Part shown: piece by piece, positions 23,365 through 35,514 of the stretch | Layout of the letters: each line of letters opens with the position of its first letter | Numbering within the stretch: position 1 is the first letter of the stretch | Assembly: GCF_016086655.4 (NCBI RefSeq) | Contig: NC_052135.2 | Location: 19,744,363 to 19,808,362 of the forward strand | Direction: 5' to 3' | Length of the DNA stretch: 64,000 nt | From: Lepeophtheirus salmonis | Taxonomy: Eukaryota; Arthropoda; Copepoda; Siphonostomatoida; Caligidae | The notes under the pieces: generated by a model | Seen by the model: the letters and a program-made list of their open reading frames with translations, nothing else | Told to the model about the DNA's origin: nothing | Database searches by the model: none | Made by a program: the position numbers and the translations under genes

Positions 23365-23440
23365 CTAACGGGATCTCCATATTTTTCGGGATCACAAACA
23401 AACACAATCATTTCTTGGGAAATGAGAAACTCTAATATGT
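23365..23440 (-). repeat. Dispersed CCCGGGA-family fragment
   Basis: The minus strand reads AGAGTTTCTCATTTCCCAAG, then GATCCCGAAAAAT and GAGATCCCGTTAGTAAA, matching the front of the family. Confidence 0.6.
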
Positions 23441-25061
23441 ACATGATGTAATACTTACATATGTGTATTTAAGTTCCTACATATGTAGCTCTAAATCATT
23501 TTCTATGTCAAAATATAGATTGTTATGCAATACCTATGTTTGTAGACAACACACACATACTCTTCTTCGAGGAATACTTTGAAGAAAATCACGCAAATGC
23601 ATTTCATTCCTAATAAATTTTACCTGTCTATATCACTTTTTACAATCAGGACTTTTTATATTCTATTTTTCTTACGTACTAGTATTATAAAATGCTTCTA
23701 ACTTGATTTTTCTACTTTTCTCTACCTATATGCTGATGTAAGTTTTTCTTTATTTCTTTGTTCAAATGCTCTTTTCACTCAAAACAGCCTGAAGCTAAAC
23801 ACAATAACTAATAACATAATACATCATGTCTCGTTATTTATATCTACGAATCTTTATTACTCTTTTATTACAAGTCAAATAGATACTATAGAAACCCCTT
23901 TTTCATGCATAAATAAACAGTTGAAATGCCAAGTCTATGAAGCACATTACAGAAATAATCGTTTGAAACATTGAATATCATGTGTAAAAACTGGGACGAA
24001 AAAAATAATAAATACTGATAATTTGGGAACAAATGAAGAAATATGTCATCAAAAAATATACATCAACGTAAGGAAAAATGACATTTCCAGGCCAATTTAT
24101 AATGCTGAATCTAACATTTTCTAATAATTTTAATGATAAACTTAATCAATTATTATTTTATTAACACTTAATGAGGGTAATTTGAGGCAAATAATTTTTT
24201 TTTATGGTCGGAGTAACATTCCTGCCAATCAAAATTACATATTATTGCCGCAAAGATTATTATCATATAATTTCTTTATTTTTTTTGGCAATGTGTTTGT
24301 TCGTATTCGACAAAATGTAGTGAAACCCTTCAATATGCATCATTCCAAAGAATATAGGCCCCTTATTTTTATAATCGCATTAATTTTTTTCAAAATAATT
24401 TTTGTCAATTATATTTATATAATAACTTTAAGAACCAGAAGCGGTTTGCTTGAGTAAGAGCGCTAGTTCTTATGTTTCAAATGATAGTACAGAATGATAC
24501 TGGGACAACATTTTCATATTTAAGATATCATTTTTTTTTTCGGTAGATTGAAGAAATTATGAATAAATGTTCTAATTAAAGATATATTCAAAATAATTTT
24601 GAGACTTTTTAATTTGTGAAAATTTGATGAAGGGGCTGTGAACAAAGAAATGTACATACGAGGTGAGTTAACACGAAAAAAAAAACATTAAATAAAACAA
24701 GCAAACGAAAAATGTCTAATTAATTATGTGCTATTACATTTTCAAGATATCCTTTCCTTGAATTCATAGTTTTTTTAATCCAATTTTGTGAATAAGTTGT
24801 GTATCCAAGAATCTTTAAAATAGTTAAGAAACTTCATTTGATTTATAAGACTTAATTTGACCACAATACGTCCCCATTTAAATAAAATCTACCAATTTAT
24901 AATGATTCATTGTCATAATACATTTTGCTACTTAAAATATCGTTTGCAAAGCCTCAAAAGAATTAATCCGTCCGAATAATTGGTTGATACAAATTGATAC
25001 TAATTCGTTTTAAAATAAAAATCTAATTCATACCTATTTTTGAGAAAAAATGATTTATTCT

Positions 25062-25064
<3 letters not shown>

Positions 25065-25096
<32 letters not shown>
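25065..25096 (-). repeat. Poly(T) run of 32 bases
   Basis: An uninterrupted T32. On the minus strand it is a poly(A), which could be the tail of a retroposed copy. The sequence to its right (25097-25250) shows no recognisable body and I found no target duplication, so it may be only a homopolymer. Confidence 0.8.
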
Positions 25097-25100
<4 letters not shown>

Positions 25101-25329
25101 AAAGGCCTCATATGTACTTTTTGACTTAAATTACTCATGATAACTCTTCTCAATACCAAAAAAAGTCACAAGTCTATTATGGAACAATCCTTTATGTTTT
25201 TATGAAATTTCAAGTTGAAGCTCTAGTTTATTTAACATATTTGCACGACGTATCACAAGCAATCATATGCATAAAGTGATGTGACATGTAAGTCCCACAT
25301 CGGTTGTACAATTAGATACATACTAGATT

Positions 25330-25585
25330 TCCTCTTCCAGGATCTCGTGTTCCTGGATTTTCTCAGAATTTTAACATCTAAGGGAAATAATTATTTTTCT
25401 GTGAACTCCTTCATTTAATTATTTTATAATACAATCTTCATTTAATTGGGTCGCATTATGTAATATGCGATTATAAAGACCCAAGCTTCATCAATTACTA
25501 TTTTTTTTTTTTTAGTTTGGGTCGGGTTGTGTTACGACATTTTAAAACTATATGGATCTGCGGCCTCTAATAACTTAATGTACTT
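25330..25585 (+). repeat. Dispersed CCCGGGA-family element, diverged
   Basis: It has TAGATTTCCTCTTCCAGGATC, AATTATTTTATAA, and the tail GTTTGGGTCGGGTTGTGTTA followed by GGATCTGCGGCC, aligning in order with copies at 21446 and 53128. Confidence 0.5.
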
Positions 25586-26814
25586 ACTTTCAATATTATG
25601 TATTACTAGCCGTAAAAAAATAGATTGCTCCTACAGTTTAATGTAAATTTGATGTCACAAATAACACTTGACACTTTTAGAATTAATCGAAACTCAGTCT
25701 AATAATGAGTATTAATGTAATTTTTTCGTGAGATCAACCAAACAAACTCTCAAACAAAGAAACAAAAAAAAAGTAGTGTGTTCGTATTAATTTATTATTA
25801 TGTAGATAAGAATCAGTATTTCAATTTGGAAATCACGAATTCGTGTTTATAGATTCAATTTTTGAGTGTTTTGGAGATATCAAGATAATAAATGGTTTTT
25901 ATATATATTTATTAGGTGCAAGTTTTTAAGAAGAATCTATCAAAATTATTTATTTAGATATCTTTCAATTGAAGTTTCACCACTAAATTTAATAAAATCA
26001 ACTTCAGAAAGTACTAGCACTTAAATTATACTTTGAATTGTATTAAAAAAGGTGCGCCTTATACGCAAATCATCCAAATTGCTATTAACTTTCCTCTTTT
26101 TAAAGGATAAAAATCTATTTTAGAAAAAAAAAAATAGTTGTAATTATTTGTTAACCATATAAATATCGGGCAATTTTCAAATATAACATTTTTTGATATA
26201 TGGTTTTATCAGAAAATCTAGTCAAAACAAGAAGAAATTATGAATGTTTAACAAATTTGAACAAAATGTGCCATTTGAAGATGATATTGTCAAGCAATAA
26301 ATTTTGTACTGATTATTTTTATACCCCGTGGCAAATTTTCTGCACTACCCGTATTCAAAATTCGAAAGAAGTTCATAATTAAACCGCCCTAATTTTGAAA
26401 TTTTACCTTGATCCCGTAATTCAATAAATTTTCATTCGGATCTTGCTCAAAAACAATTTTAAGATAAATGAGATTACCATATTTTAAACAAGTGAACAAG
26501 CCAAAAAAGAGATGGAGCGATTGATTAAAGTATTCTTGATACATTATTGTTTTGAAGATAATGCAATTATTACAATTCTATTTGATATTCGATACTTACT
26601 AATATATTTATAGATTAGTATTTGAAATTTTTGTGAATTATATTATTCATGAAACAGTGATACCTTAGCATAATAAGTATATTCTGTTCTGTCATCAAAC
26701 TTATAGTTTAATAATCCCCTTTAATAAAATCAGTGATATGGTTTGAGTTGTAAATTCTAAACATTTACTTGCGTTTAAAATAATTTGTAATTGTCAATTA
26801 GAGCAGTTTTATTT

Positions 26815-26940
26815 TCCAAAGCTACTATAATTATTATTTAATTCTTGAGAATATAATATTTAGGTTTAAAGTGTGTGTACTCATAAAAGGCAAAAAGTAA
26901 CACTGATGGATTTTTAGAGAGCTATACTTCCCTTCTTTGG
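26815..26940 (+). repeat. Dispersed short element (GGTTACCATG family), 5' fragment
   Basis: AAAGCTACTATAATTATTAT, then GTGTGTACTCATAAAAGGCA and AAAAGTAACACTGATGG match the front half of the 22930 copy. The 3' half is missing. Confidence 0.6.
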
Positions 26941-28185
26941 AAAAACAATGTAACTGACATTATTCAAATTTTAAAGGAGAATAAAAAACGTATGTATAAT
27001 AATTATAATTTATTCTTTATTTTTAATGGTTGAAGGTCAAATTATATTTATTCTTATATCAGAGGGAGACTATGAAGAATTGTTTACAGTTTCAGTTTTT
27101 ATACTTATAGTATTAAAAAGGAAATTAATACTAGATGGGAGAATAATATTTACAATATTTTATTTATGGTATAAACTGAAGATTTTGTATATAAATTGTT
27201 TTTCCAGACATGACAGTATATGTGTAAGTTTTTGGACTCAGGATAGACTTGATGATTGCAAAGTGGATTAATTTATCTCTAACCCCTGCAGGTAGATTTG
27301 TGTGTATTTGTGCTTAGAATTTACTGCAATTAAAAATGATTTACGATTGCGTAAGCAGCTCTAATCAGCATGTATTTATTTCCGACTTGTCCTTGTCCTG
27401 TAATTCAAATTAAATTCGTAATTTAATGCAATAAAGAAACGCTTAATTATAAGTTGTATGTTAATGAATTCATATCTTGGGTTGCTCGTTTGTAAAGATT
27501 TCACTTTATAATCAATAAATAATTATCATTCATTAATATATAAAAATAAAATTATCCTTAAAATATCATATAGGATGATTATATTTGATGTTTTGTAACC
27601 TACTATAGCAGATTGTATTGGGTACAACTTTTAAAAAAATGTAATTAATTAACTACGTTAAAATATATTTATATCCTGTGTGGGAAGAAACAATGTAGTT
27701 CAGAACATAAAAAAAGTATAATATATATAATACATATCTAATTGTTGCTAACTTCATTTAATTCATGTTATCGCTAAAATAAATTTAATTTATACAGCAA
27801 CAAAAATATGTTTATATCGGAAAAAGTTGCTGAAACGCGAGATAAAAAATATAATATTGTATGTGTGATAAGGTGGCCTTAAAATTTTTTTTTTGGAAAA
27901 ATAGTATTTCAAGTGGTCAAAATGTGCGTTCGATATGTGAAAAAAGCTTCAAATTGCAATATTTCTTTGCTCAAACGCCTTTAACATTAATTAATGGAAA
28001 ATTGGAATATGAATATTAGCCATCTAGAAGTAGCAAATCGAATTATTAGTTATTTTATCCATCAAAATTCAAGAGGTAAAGCTTTTCATTTATAGTAAAT
28101 GCTCAAAAATGTACATACTATACGCAGTACCCAAAAAGTGCCTATAAGTTGTTATGCAATTGGATAGTAAGTTGTCAATATAGCG
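26941..28185. other. Spacer with no recognisable gene
   Basis: An 81-codon frame at 27026-27271 has no motif or family resemblance. Nothing else is visible. Confidence 0.45.
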
Positions 28186-28356
28186 CAGTAATTTCCAATC
28201 CGACCCTTGTCTGATAATCTGTGAGTTTATCGAAGTTATCCAAAAATGTAATTGAAAAAATCCAAGAACAAGAAGTTTCAGGCAAAATTAGATACTAGAC
28301 CACGCAAAAAATTACGCCTAGGGGCTCCATATCGATGGAAAAGTTGGAAATCACTG
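28186..28356. mobile_element. hAT-type miniature inverted-repeat element (171 bp)
   Basis: The left end CAGTAATTTCCAATCC and the right end, read inward, CAGTGATTTCCAACTTTTCC match the CAGTG-x-TTCCCAAC terminal pattern of many hAT transposons. The interior has no coding capacity. The 8-bp flanks (atatagcg and actagggg) are not a clean duplication, so the insertion is old or the boundaries are off by a base or two. Confidence 0.65.
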
Positions 28357-29985
28357 ACTAGGGGGAGAACTGTTATAATCTTTTTTGGTCAGATTAAACC
28401 CTTATATATAGTATTAATTCCATTGTAGGTGCTGAATCGTTATTTATTTAGAAGATTTAGAAATAGAATGTAAGTCATGCTCAAAAAGATTATGCTAAAA
28501 AAATAATCCGGTCTTGGAACGTCCAACAGCTAATATCCAAATTGATTATTATTATTCAAGCCATAAAACAAAAAAATATAAAATTTCAATCGAAGTGGAT
28601 TTGGCTTTTAATGTATGATTTTTAAATCATGTTTTTAAAGAACAATTTCGATTCAAAGCAATACTTTGAAATGAAATAATTATATATACATATATAAATA
28701 TAACTTAACGGTAATAATACTTGATAAAAAACCTTTCAGAATTCAAAAAATGAAATATTAATCAAGTTATTCTGAATAAAGTTCTTAACAGTGGGTCTAA
28801 TCATCCAAAAATTAAGATGGACCTTATTTGATAAGGATCTATTCTTATGAAATAATGAATATTTTAGAAGCAAGAAAAGTTTGGAAATTAAAAATACATA
28901 AGTCTGTTAAATTACCTATGTACATCTTATCAATAAATAATAATCAAATACATTGAATATACGACATATTTAAATTAGAGTTTATCTTCCTACCTTAAAA
29001 ATATTTATTAACTATTACAATTAGTCAAATTATTGAGAGAATTTTATTTAACTTCGAAACATATTCATACACTCTTCGACTACATTTTTATGAAATATTA
29101 TTTGTGAAAACTCAAAATTAAACTGAAAAAATCATTCAAAATTGATTTTTTTACAGCAAATTCTTTGAAGTTGTAATATAAAGTTTCTTTTTTATATGTA
29201 ATTATAATATAGAAAAGTTAAAAAAAATATGTAAAAATATTAGTTTTCAAATAAGATGCTTCATTTTACTATATTTTTGAATGACTATACCCATTTTGAA
29301 GATCTGCATTCTTGATAACTTAATAAATAAATTTTTTTTTGAATGCTGGAATGTTTTTTTATAAATTTGTATGACCATACATTTTTATATTTATAGGTAT
29401 TTCATTTCAAAATTTGCCTCCGACTTGAAATTATATTAACATAATGTTATTAAAAAAAGCCTTACAGGCGAAATCTACTGCAATTAAGAATTTAAATATT
29501 CATTTTTTTGTTCTATTCCTTAAATAAATAAATTAAAAATTTGGGTTTTAGTCGGATGGTAATCATGTTGTTGCGTAGTGAAGTCAGTAATTATGGGAAA
29601 TTAAGGATCAAGTAAGTTAACACTAAATATTTCTCAATTTTTATAATATCTAATTATTATCAAAATAAACACTTTGAGCCTTTGTGAGCACTTTTGTTAA
29701 ATTATGACTCAGTTTTAGTAGTTTTTTTAACGTTCCTAGTTTTATTTTTCCAAAGAAAGGTGAATCAACCTCATTTTAATTTTGCTTAAACAAATGAACT
29801 AGTATTTGTATGTACAAGTGTCATATTTCTCCCTAGGTGTAATTAAACAATAAAATATATGCAAGACGCTGTAGCCTGAAGAAATATGATTCAATTCTTT
29901 TTTTAATGTGTTTTCATATTCGTATAAAACTATTTGATATAAAATATTAGAGTTACCTAGTTATTTGACTTTGCTTAATGTGTTT
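28357..29985. other. Spacer with no recognisable gene
   Basis: It is very A+T-rich. I saw no motif, repeat partner or splice-flanked open segment. Confidence 0.5.
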
Positions 29986-29987
29986 AG

Positions 29988-30545
29988 TAGGGTTGTATCG
30001 GTCCTTAATATAGGATTTAAAATTGGTAACCTACAGTTCCGCCCTTTAAAGTCTAACTTTAAACAATGAACAAAAATACTTTGTTTTATCTCTTCACTTG
30101 TTTCGTCAGTTGACTCTTTCTGATTAAAATCAGCTGACTTTACGTATTTATGAATTCAAGGAATGCTAATACGTCTTTATTTGCCCAAAGATATCTTAGG
30201 ATGCCCAAATTTTGCATAGCTACTAGAATTTTTTTCTAAGTGTTCCCCTTTTTGAAAAAAAAGTTTTATGAGTAGGTAAAAAAGCTTGTTTTGTCCTTAA
30301 AAACGTACCAAATTTTAGAGCACCATCTAAAAGACAGTATTTGACTATTGTTATTGTGAAATTATTTAGTTTATTAATTGAATAAGCTTAAAAACTTTAA
30401 TTATTTTTTTAGCGCAAGAATGGTTCACCATCATAATTAATTAAGACTTCATTTAAGTAATTACTATTTAGATAAAAACTATCATAGATTAATTGATGAT
30501 GTCAGCAGGTGATATCTAAGGCGCCATAGTTTGGAATAGATGGTT
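29988..30545 (+). repeat. Dispersed repeat starting GGGTTGTATCGG
   Basis: The opening TAGGGTTGTATCGGTCCTTA followed by ATATAGGA is shared with 60284. Both continue colinearly through AATTG/AATTAG, an AAAACTTTAA block and a GATGATGTCA/CATGATGTCA block. The start holds a small hairpin (TCCTTAATATAGGA). Confidence 0.6.
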
Positions 30546-30549
30546 CTAT

Positions 30550-30640
30550 TGGACAACTTTTGGGTCCAATTTGGACGTGTTCTAAAGAATTAAGACATAA
30601 ACATTGAAAAATTGAATTGGATGTGCCAATCAACAAAAAA
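30550..30640 (+). repeat. Dispersed GGACAACTTTT repeat, copy 1
   Basis: GGACAACTTTTGGGTCCAAT, then GGACGTGTTCTAAAGAATTA and GATGTGCCAATCAA match 39763-39830 in order. Confidence 0.45.
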
Positions 30641-30819
30641 TTAGGTACTTTTAATCACTTACATCAATTTAAATTATGACTTCAGGCTAAATTTGGACTC
30701 ACCTTTGAGATTTGAGAAACACGAAGATGATTATTCCTCATTATTATTAAGGTTATCTACACTCAATCTATCTTTTTATAATGCCATTAAACTTTAATAA
30801 TAAACATTACTCGCTGAAT

Positions 30820-30950
30820 CAACACTCAGGACTTGTATGTTCTCATGAATTGAAGTCGAGTTGCAATTGAGTCTCATGATTAAACTGCAACTTCAAACTT
30901 TACTTGAATTAAAAAGATTCAGACTTAATAGGAATTGAGGAATGATAACT
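30820..30950. repeat. Degenerate ACTTGA/GACTC-rich low-complexity tract
   Basis: Short words such as GACTTGTA, GAAGTCGAGTTGCAATTGAG and ACTTGAATT recur irregularly. Similar tracts occur at 48240-48450 and 58555-58650. Confidence 0.4.
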
Positions 30951-30999
30951 GCAAACTGGTTTTAAAACTATTATTTATTTATAATTAAATTATGATATT

Positions 31000-33230
31000 A
31001 AAAACGCTGAATAAATCATATCTCATTAAACTGCAACTTAATAATCCACTCGGACTTTGTTGTATATTGACATATGTCATACGTATAAATAAACATGTTG
31101 AATGTACATACATTTAAAATCCCATTCAAGATGATCTTATGTATTTCAAGTTACATTGATTATATCGAATGAACAGTTTAATATAGACCGTGATAAGAGG
31201 ATGTCGAGGGTATTCATTTGATATTATTGAATAACATTATAGACTTGCAGTGAAAAATTTAACGACTAGTCTTGAATTTGAATTCAAAGACTAGAAACTT
31301 AGCTCAGTTGACTTATAATATAATAACATCAAAAATTTCTGTTTCTTATTAAAAATGTCATTGGATAAAAATAATAAATCTCTAAGAAAACGTCATTAAA
31401 ATATTGCGTTTCTTAAAATAAAAAATACAATTTAATCATAGCATTCTAATGGCCTACAAATAATTTTCTATATAAAACGATATAATGCATCTAAATTCAG
31501 GTTTATCTTTTCCTTATGCCATGCCCAAAGTAAAACTTGCTCTCCTTGGAGCACTTAAAATGTAAAAAACTTACGATTCTACTTAGATTTGATCTCAAAA
31601 GCTTGATAATATATTCATACTTGAACAAACAAAACAACTTATAAACAGCTATGTAAAAAACACGAAGAAAAAGTGAATAAAGCTTTATCGGAATATTACA
31701 GTATTTATAACTGTTTCCCCTTGGATAGAGATAGTGAATTACTGATCGATGTTGCCCTAAAATCATAAAAGTACACTTTAAAATTCAAAATTTCTGTTTT
31801 TGTGGTTCACAAAAAGCAACATTTCATATACTTTCAATAAACTTTCATAGTTTGATAAATATATAATATTTTTTTGGGCCACAGATCTTAAATATTTTTT
31901 AAAACTATAATTTTTGTCATTGATTCAAAAGTAAATAATTAATTAGACACTTTAATAAAAGGGAAATTTTTCGTCATTTTTGTACTTTTAATATAATGAA
32001 AAATATCTATAAATTTGTAAATAATCCTTTTAAATCTGGAAACTTGTCCCCCCAAACTATATTATTTTCTTTAACTTACACTTTTTAAGGTGAAAAATAA
32101 CATTGAATTATTTATAATAAAAATATTTCACAACAAAGGACTGTAGATTATAATTTTTTGGTTACACCGATATTATTCATTTTTCTCTGCGAAGAAGAAA
32201 TCATCTCATTCAAAAGGTCAAATAAGTTGCAATTTTGTTGATTTGTTGTGATGTAGTATATAAAAATATGTCAAGGGGCAACAACTTAGGGATAAATAGA
32301 TATATTTGCCAATATTAGCGTTCCACCCTTCAAAATAATAAGTCAGTATGTAGGTAAAATTGGTTCCCATTATCCTAATAGCTTTATATGTGTATATTTG
32401 TAAAATTTTCAACTATATAATTCATTGTACATGATGGATGGTGCAATATTTTTATATTATTTAGATTAGTACGTACACCATTGAAAAAAACAAACAAATC
32501 AAGGCAGCAAAAAAGAAAGAAGGATCACTATTTCGTAAATACAAATACTCTTTATACACGTAATTTTAAACTTCCTAATACTTTTTTGTACATATATGAC
32601 GTACAAATAGGTCTTGTATGCCTTTATTGCTTAAAATGAGATATTTCTATTTTTTTGAATAAACACATTCTATAACAATATGAATATATTGTTGGATTCT
32701 AGATTTTGTAGCCTTGAGCAATATACAACCATCTATAGTTAGAAAAGGATTTGTAACCCATTTTCTCTTCAAATCTCATAAAAAGAGAGAGAATTATATA
32801 TTATTTATTTGACTCTGATGGAAACATATGTACATACAATACTTTAGTACTATATATAATAATATATATATATATAATAATACCCAGCTCTATGAGAGCA
32901 ATCTGCATTGATGTCGTATTTATCCCTTGATAATAATATAGCACAAAATAATACATAATATGATATTATATTTATAAAGCTACCCATCAGTGTATAAGTT
33001 ATAGTTTATTACTTTATGGTTCTAGGTACGAACGGCTACATAATATGTTACATGGTTTATCGTTGGATTGTTAAAAAAAAGCGTTTCACATTTACCAATA
33101 AATTTTCTTTGAGCGAGTGGGATAGCAGAAAATAATATTTTAAATGACCGGATTCCTTTAGTAATTTATAAATACTCTGAAAAATCTTAAAGTATTTCTT
33201 CTTATACTTAAAAGAGAAGAAAACGTTTTA
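31000..33230. other. Spacer with no recognisable gene
   Basis: An 87-codon minus-strand frame (31503-31766) and a 64-codon one (32218-32412) show no motif. There is an (AT)n tract at 32862-32876. Confidence 0.45.
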
Positions 33231-33234
33231 CTCA

Positions 33235-33420
33235 TAGTTTCTCAAATCTCATTTTTCCATTTTTATCATTAACAATAGGAGTGCATGGGTTGTTCTTAGA
33301 AGCCTGGGGGCTCAATTTTTAAAAATCTGGTACCCGATAACACTTACGATAAAGAACATGAACAGTAAATGATGAATAGAGTTGAATTTCGATAGAACTG
33401 GGGGCTGACTAACTGTGAAA
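33235..33420 (+). repeat. Dispersed CCCGGGA-family element, 3' part
   Basis: TTTCTCAAATCTCATTTTTCC, GCATGGGTTGTTCTTAGAAG, CTGGGGGCTCAATTTTT and GGTACCCGATAACAC correspond to the tail at 56340-56410. Confidence 0.55.
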
Positions 33421-33485
33421 TATACAGCCTGACCTGCAATTTAAAAGTCAATTAAGTATATAAATACAACTAAATTAAGTATGTA

Positions 33486-33781
33486 CGAGGGTATTTGGAA
33501 AAGTTTCCGAAATCAACGTGAAGATCCTAGTTTTTGTGAAAAAAATATTTTCAATTTTGTATTCTATTTTTCAACATAGTCTCCTTGTAACTCTAAACAA
33601 TTCTCCGAGTAAAGTAACCGATGGAGCGGGTTACAGAGATGGGAGCATCGCTGGGAGAAATAATAACTTCGCTTCCAAAATGGCTAAAACTTTGGTGAGT
33701 AACTCTCAACAGATGTTAAATACTTGTGACTAGCTTTTTTTACGAGTGATGTCTTCTTCACTTTAAGGTAGGACACCCTCG
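33486..33781 (-). mobile_element. mariner deletion derivative (296 bp)
   Basis: The left end CGAGGGTATTTGGAAAAGTT and the inverted right end CGAGGGTGTCC are flanked by TA at 33484-33485 and 33782-33783. Inside, only the last residues of a transposase are kept, on the minus strand next to the left end, as in full mariners. The TIRs agree only over the first 8 or so bases, which is normal for degraded copies. Its termini differ from the mariner at 2707, so it is another subfamily. Confidence 0.8.
33564..33608 (-). pseudogene. mariner transposase, last 14 codons
   Basis: The minus strand reads SENCLELQGDYVEK then TAG (complement of 33564-33566). The ending 'C-[IL]-x-L-Q-G-D-Y-V-E-K-stop' is characteristic of mellifera/irritans-type mariner transposases. 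Everything upstream has been deleted or scrambled, and the 71-codon plus-strand frame over the region is a shadow. Confidence 0.75.
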
Positions 33782-33794
33782 TATACTGAAATAG

Positions 33795-33895
33795 TTAAAC
33801 GTGGATTTCCCGGTAAATGGATGTTTCCCAACAATTTCCTGTAATTGTAAAACTATGATAAATCCTGGGAGATAAACATTCTAATAGAAACCCAA
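33795..33895. repeat. CCCGGGA-family fragment beside the mariner derivative
   Basis: GGATTTCCCGGTAAATGGA and AATCCTGGGAGATAAACATT resemble the front of the family. Orientation is uncertain. It lies only 12 bases from the mariner terminus. Confidence 0.45.
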
Positions 33896-33899
33896 AAGA

Positions 33900-35245
33900 G
33901 ATATAGGACTCACAAATTCCATGACCTTATAAATTTCATTCATTTCAATTTGGAACTACTCAAAACTTTCAGTGTTAATAAATTTAAATTTATTTAATTA
34001 ATTACACATGCACCATTATGTTTTTTTTTAAATCAGATTCTTTGATCACTAAAATAAGATACTCTATTTTGATTGTTTCTAGTCCATCCTCTAATAATAC
34101 TCCAGTTCTGATAATTTAGGAGATACAAGTACATTCATAAGCGAAGAAGCTGTTACAAAATTAATTTTGTAATGTTAAAGATTATTTACATATTAACTAT
34201 AATGATTGATATATTTATGTTTCTCGTTTTAAGCTCTTTTCAAATAAATTAAAATTATTTTTGTGGAATTAATTAATACAAAATGATATAAAAAATAAAA
34301 ATATAAAAGTATGTATGTTTTAATTTAAAAAGGAAGAAGATCCCTTCTTCTCCCCCAAAAAATGACCATTTTAAATCACTAATTGATAGATTTGATAACC
34401 TACTTTAAGAGGACCTTCCTTGATGGCAAAAAAAATAAGGAACACTTTCCTTCAACCAGCACAGAATTATTTTGGCTTAATAAGCAGGAGTTGAATTCTG
34501 TTGGAATACATATAGATATATTATTCATCCAGGGTTTCGCCTTCTTTTTCATGACCTTACTTACAAATCAGTGCAGCTGCAACGGAATGCGTTTGCAAGT
34601 GATAGCGGATTATAAATTTGGAACATTTTGAAGATGAATTCTGCAAAGGGAAGAAAAAATTATATAAAACATAAATGAAAATGAATAAGTGACGTCATAT
34701 GTTGCATTCTCCGTAAGGAAAAAGATATTATTACAATCATATATTTCCTTAAGGAAACTAGTTCCTGTTTGTCCCACATCACATTTCCATATTTCATTAA
34801 CAAGTTATAAATGTGCTGAACTCATTTAACAAATCATATGATATTTTAGGCATGAACATTGGGATATCTATACTACAAATAAATTTTGGACTCAATTTAA
34901 AAAAAGAATAACACATTTTCAAAACGAATATGATTTAATTACATAAATGAGTTATGTATACATATATTCTAGTAACACTTGTTTAAAAACAAAAAGGCCA
35001 TGGATCAAAGTTTTTCTTTAAAGAAAAATAGAGGAAAATAAAATAAAATCTATTTTTTGTTACTTGACTACCCCCATTGACATCAGGCACATCAAAATTA
35101 ATTTTACTTATTCAGTGTGGTAAGAATCACATAAATGACCAAGTCTGTAAACGGAAAGCATTTTTTAGAGTGCAATTTGTTTTGGTTTTTGGTATCCTGA
35201 GTAGTTTATTCTTTAATTATAGAGGAGAGAATATCGAAGTATAAA
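33900..35245. other. Spacer; one unconvincing frame
   Basis: An 82-codon plus-strand frame (34383-34631) has mixed composition but no motif, no ATG start (it opens on TTG) and no family resemblance. A palindromic TGACGTCA occurs at 34690-34697. Confidence 0.4.
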
Positions 35246-35249
35246 GTGT

Positions 35250-35510
35250 AACTACGAAGATGTCTGCTCATGAATTACAAAAAGTAGTGGTTTGGATTTG
35301 TGGGGAGTTATAAGTTCAATTCCCTGTAAGGCTGAAGAGTGATTTGAGGATTGACAACGGAGTAATACTTGCGTATGTTCTTGCTTGATGTGGAGTGGAA
35401 CATGAGTTTATTTCTTTCCCATAATAGCTGTTTTCAGCTAATTTGATGAAACATCACAACAGCTAAGCAAATTTTCTCCTAAAATTTCTTCAAATTGTCA
35501 AAGTTCGATT
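35250..35510 (+). repeat. Dispersed short element (GGTTACCATG family)
   Basis: GTCTGCTCATGAATTACAAA, GGGGAGTTATAAGTTCAATT, TTGAGGATTGACAACGGAGT, TTTTCAGCTAATTTGATGAA, CATCACAACAGCT and the end TTCAAATTGTCAAAGTT follow the family order. The final box is mutated. Confidence 0.75.
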
Positions 35511-35514
35511 TTAA

